Positions 61,373-64,000 of a stretch of 64,000 bases of DNA are shown here, one piece after another (position 1 is the first letter of the stretch; each line of letters starts with the position of its first letter). Made by a program: the position numbers and the translations under genes. The stretch is from Nemophila menziesii (taxonomy: Eukaryota; Streptophyta; Magnoliopsida; Boraginales; Hydrophyllaceae): positions 22,593,620 through 22,657,619 of the forward strand of contig JARWIR010000021.1 in NCBI GenBank assembly GCA_029959085.1, given 5' to 3'. The notes under the pieces were generated by a model. It was not told where the DNA came from, did no database searches, and saw only the letters and a program-made list of their open reading frames with translations.

Positions 61373-64000
61373 GAATATTTTACTTGAGTACATAGTATGT
61401 GCGGATACTTTTAACAAATTTCTTTTGCATTTTATAGGATCTCTCAGTGGACATGAAAACTTTACAATCTCTCAGATTTCAACATGTTTTAAAAAAAATA
61501 AAAAATTTATTAAGGTCTAAACAACTAAATAGTCTATCAAGATATATTGTCTTTATTCATATTTTTATTGAAATCTCAATAAACCATAGTTGTTAAGAAT
61601 AATTTGGATTGTAATATATAAATACAATAAAAACTTATTGAACGAGTGTCTTATTAAATCACATTGAAATCTCATCAAGTGGAAACAAACAAACAGGAAT
61701 GCTTGCACTAAAGACCATTCGCTAATGATCGGTACTGTACAACTATTATAGGAATACATATTTAATTGTAAATTGTAAACCGATCTAGCTATTAAACAAG
61801 TATGTAACAAATAAAACACTGCCAATATAATTTTAGTAAGGGCTTATGAGAATTTTTAGAATAAAATAATTTATAAACTAATTTAACTTATTATGTATGA
61901 GTTGAAAATAAAAAATTGTTTGTGTATTAGCAATAACTAATGCAATTAAATCCATTTAGCTTTAATCATCAAACGTCTCCAGTCTTCGATTGACCAATAA
62001 CTTTGGTTTTGAGGTTTTCGAACCACTTGATCTTCTTGTGGAGTCTTCTTTTCTCAGGGACGTCGATTTGGTCTGGTGCTGACTTTCCCACAATGAATTG
62101 AATTTTATTTTGATTTCTTTATTTAATTTCTGGAGTATTTTGCTCTCTCTTGCGCTTTAATGACACAGGGGGCTGCTCCTCTGTAAAATCACTGGACCTT
62201 GATAATATCAGCAACCCATCAGCGGTCACTCTTACTATTCTTTCTTAATCCTTTACCTGAAATTATTTTGCTTTCCATGCCTCCTGTTATTTAATTACAA
62301 TTTATTTCATTGATTTGGTTTCGAATTAAAGCATTTGAGAAATAGAATGAAACTGGGGTTTTCTAATAACTTAGGTATCCTAGGTACATCTGATAGAAAA
62401 AGTAAATGGTAAGTTTCTACTAGTTATTGGAGCTTAGTTATATATCTCTATATTTAAATAAAATTATAAATACATTTGAGGATAAAGACAATAGACAAAC
62501 CCACAAACAGCTATCTAGGAACATGATATTATAACTGCTTAGCAGAAACTAGAAAATGTCAACACTGATTTGGGGATTTCTCAAGGTCTGACGTCTTTCA
62601 ATTTAATTTTTATAGTCTAACTTCTTTCAATTTTCATCTATGATATATAAAAACTTTATAAACTATGAATATGGTTGTATGCCATCATAGACAATTGAGA
62701 TTTTATTTAATCTTCACAGTGTCGTCTATAAAGCCTTCAGATCTACTAACAGAAATCTGAAATATATGGTTGAAGTCCTTCAAATCTTTAGATACTTTAT
62801 AATTATTTGTTTATAATATACAAAATTCAATCCAAGAAGTAATATACATTTTTCAATTATTTTTACAAAAACATCGTGTTTCAAAACAAAAACGTATACA
62901 TTATAACAATACTTAATTAATTTACTGAGAAACAAAATTAAAATATAAATAATTTCACACTTATATACGTAAAATATCTTATCATATAGAAATTTTTATG
63001 CAAGTTGAGGATAGATTTGGTACAAGATATATATATATATATAATGCATATAACACATAAGCATAGACAATTTAATTATATGTTAAAGAATTATAGTTGA
63101 TCAATGTGTAAAAAATTGTAAATCATTGACATAAATTTTTATATCAATTAGAAATTGAAGCGATGAAAGTGAAATTAAGAAGATAATTTTTACCTTTCAA
63201 TTTAGAAAAAAATCTGAAAATAAAACAAGAAAACAAAACATTATACAAATATATTTATACAGAATTTGATAAAATATTTAATAATACATGTAAAGAACTG
63301 AAATGTTACTTACTTCTTGGAAAACTTTGTTGTTAACCCAGAGAACTTGAAAGATATAGATAAAGTGTTTAGGATATGTATATATATATAATAGTAAGTA
63401 TTGTATTAGTAGTTATTTCAAAATAGTAGCCGTTAGAGATAAATGGTCTAAACGATTGTGTAAAATAACAAAATAAGTAGGATATTTAAGTTTTAAAAGA
63501 CTACTTTAAAAGTTATATTAATGATTTTTTTTAAAATATCCTTCAATTTTTTAAATGATTTTCTTCAATTTAAAAATAACATTTACCTCCAACAAACCAA
63601 TTTGTATCCTACCCGAAAAATGTATAAATATGTTGTTTAGGCGTTGTGTATAGAGAGATGGTAGAGAACTTATATCCATATTCAATCGGAAAAATTAATA
63701 TAATATATAATTATTGATAAATATATGTTTATATTTAGCAAATTCAGTTCATCGTCTTTGACAAAATCTTAATAATTTATGAAAATTGGTATCCAATAAA
63801 AGAGCCATGTTGGGTCTTACCCAAAAATGATCACCCATATATAGCCCATTTGGATTTAAAATGGTCTAATCATCAACTACGAATTTGCTATCGTGATAGG
63901 TTTCAAACATATCAGTATGGATTTGCTAAAAAACAACTTCGCTGGAGTAAAAATGTAAAAAATGTTAAGGGGAATAGGTTCCAAACCTATATATTAATAT
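61373..64000 (+). repeat. Basic unit U9, cut by window end
   Basis: The first 2628 nt of a unit of subfamily alpha. It combines an 8-nt MESK deletion shared with U6 and a gtcttcttttctc one-base deletion otherwise seen only in the diverged HOR halves. This is clear evidence of exchange between unit types. It stops at the window end within the inverted-repeat segment. Confidence 0.9.
61946..62278 (-). pseudogene. MESK ORF, U9 copy, doubly frameshifted
   Basis: It carries the 8-nt deletion of U6 (agcggtcac, about 62222-62226) and also the single-T loss in gtcttcttttctc (about 62042-62050) typical of the HOR duplicated copies. Both N- and C-terminal parts are thus out of frame with the middle. 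The combination of two lineage-specific lesions in one copy indicates recombination between units. Confidence 0.7.

Larger units (their letters stand above)
1..64000. repeat. Head-to-tail tandem array, about 4.03-kb units with embedded 9.7-kb higher-order units
   Basis: The phrase that opens the window (gaatattttactagagtac or its cttgagtac variant) recurs at 4050, 8082, 12116, 16151, 20191, 29907, 39615, 49286, 53305, 57333 and 61373, always on the plus strand. Spacings are 4019-4049 nt, except three spacings of 9716, 9708 and 9671 nt. By eye the copies differ by scattered single-base changes and small indels. Both window ends lie inside units, so the array extends beyond the window. The unit has no transposase, reverse transcriptase or terminal repeats that I can see, so I class it as a gene-bearing tandem (segmental) repeat and not a transposon. 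Confidence 0.97.

Noticed and set aside
1..64000. Ribosomal DNA intergenic spacer or 5S array
   Set aside because: No 18S, 5.8S, 25S or 5S sequence is present in any unit, and the base composition is far too AT-rich.
1..64000. LTR retrotransposon or DNA transposon array
   Set aside because: No reverse transcriptase, integrase or transposase motifs, no primer-binding site, and no terminal repeats at unit boundaries were seen. The tgttgggtctcaccc phrase resembles an LTR start, but no second LTR end is found.
1..64000. CRISPR array or prokaryotic defence system
   Set aside because: The repeat period is kilobases, there are no short spacers, and genes have introns. The sequence is eukaryotic.

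Overview
The window is a head-to-tail tandem array from a eukaryotic nuclear genome, most likely a eudicot plant. The evidence is the very AT-rich intergenic sequence, short GT-AG introns, a SINE with a tRNA-type B box and target-site duplications, and a fragment of a DCD (Development and Cell Death) domain protein, a plant family. I cannot name the species. There are no prokaryotic operons, rRNA genes, intact tRNA genes or CRISPR arrays.

Layout. The basic unit is about 4.03 kb, and all copies lie in the same orientation. With unit phase set at the window start, the order is: five 4-kb units (1-20190); three longer higher-order units of about 9.7 kb (20191-29906, 29907-39614, 39615-49285); three more 4-kb units (49286-61372); and a partial unit to the window end. 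Each 9.7-kb unit is two basic units in which about 1.83 kb around the unit boundary has been replaced by a foreign block of about 3.25 kb. Its first basic-unit half is a more diverged subtype with an internal 238-nt duplication.

Genes. Each basic unit carries one minus-strand ORF of 113 codons, called here the MESK ORF after its first four residues. It is intact in four 4-kb units and broken in the others by several independent lesions, some shared between units. In the 9.7-kb units the foreign block joins this ORF in frame to the C-terminal half of a DCD domain plus a low-complexity tail. This gives a three-exon, 328-codon chimeric gene on the minus strand. It is open in the second and third 9.7-kb units and has a nonsense codon in the first. 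The junction falls exactly at the proline of the DCD PAQV-type motif (PVQV here). The N-terminal DCD motifs (FGLP, LFL) are absent.

The rest is AT-rich non-coding repeat sequence with TA and GA microsatellites, a TSD-flanked SINE inside the foreign block, and diagnostic indels. These indels show that units have exchanged sequence by unequal crossing-over or gene conversion. Most short open frames in the units are chance frames that look conserved only because the units are recent copies. No pathway or multi-gene system is evident. The notable content is a recently amplified array that has produced and multiplied a chimeric gene.
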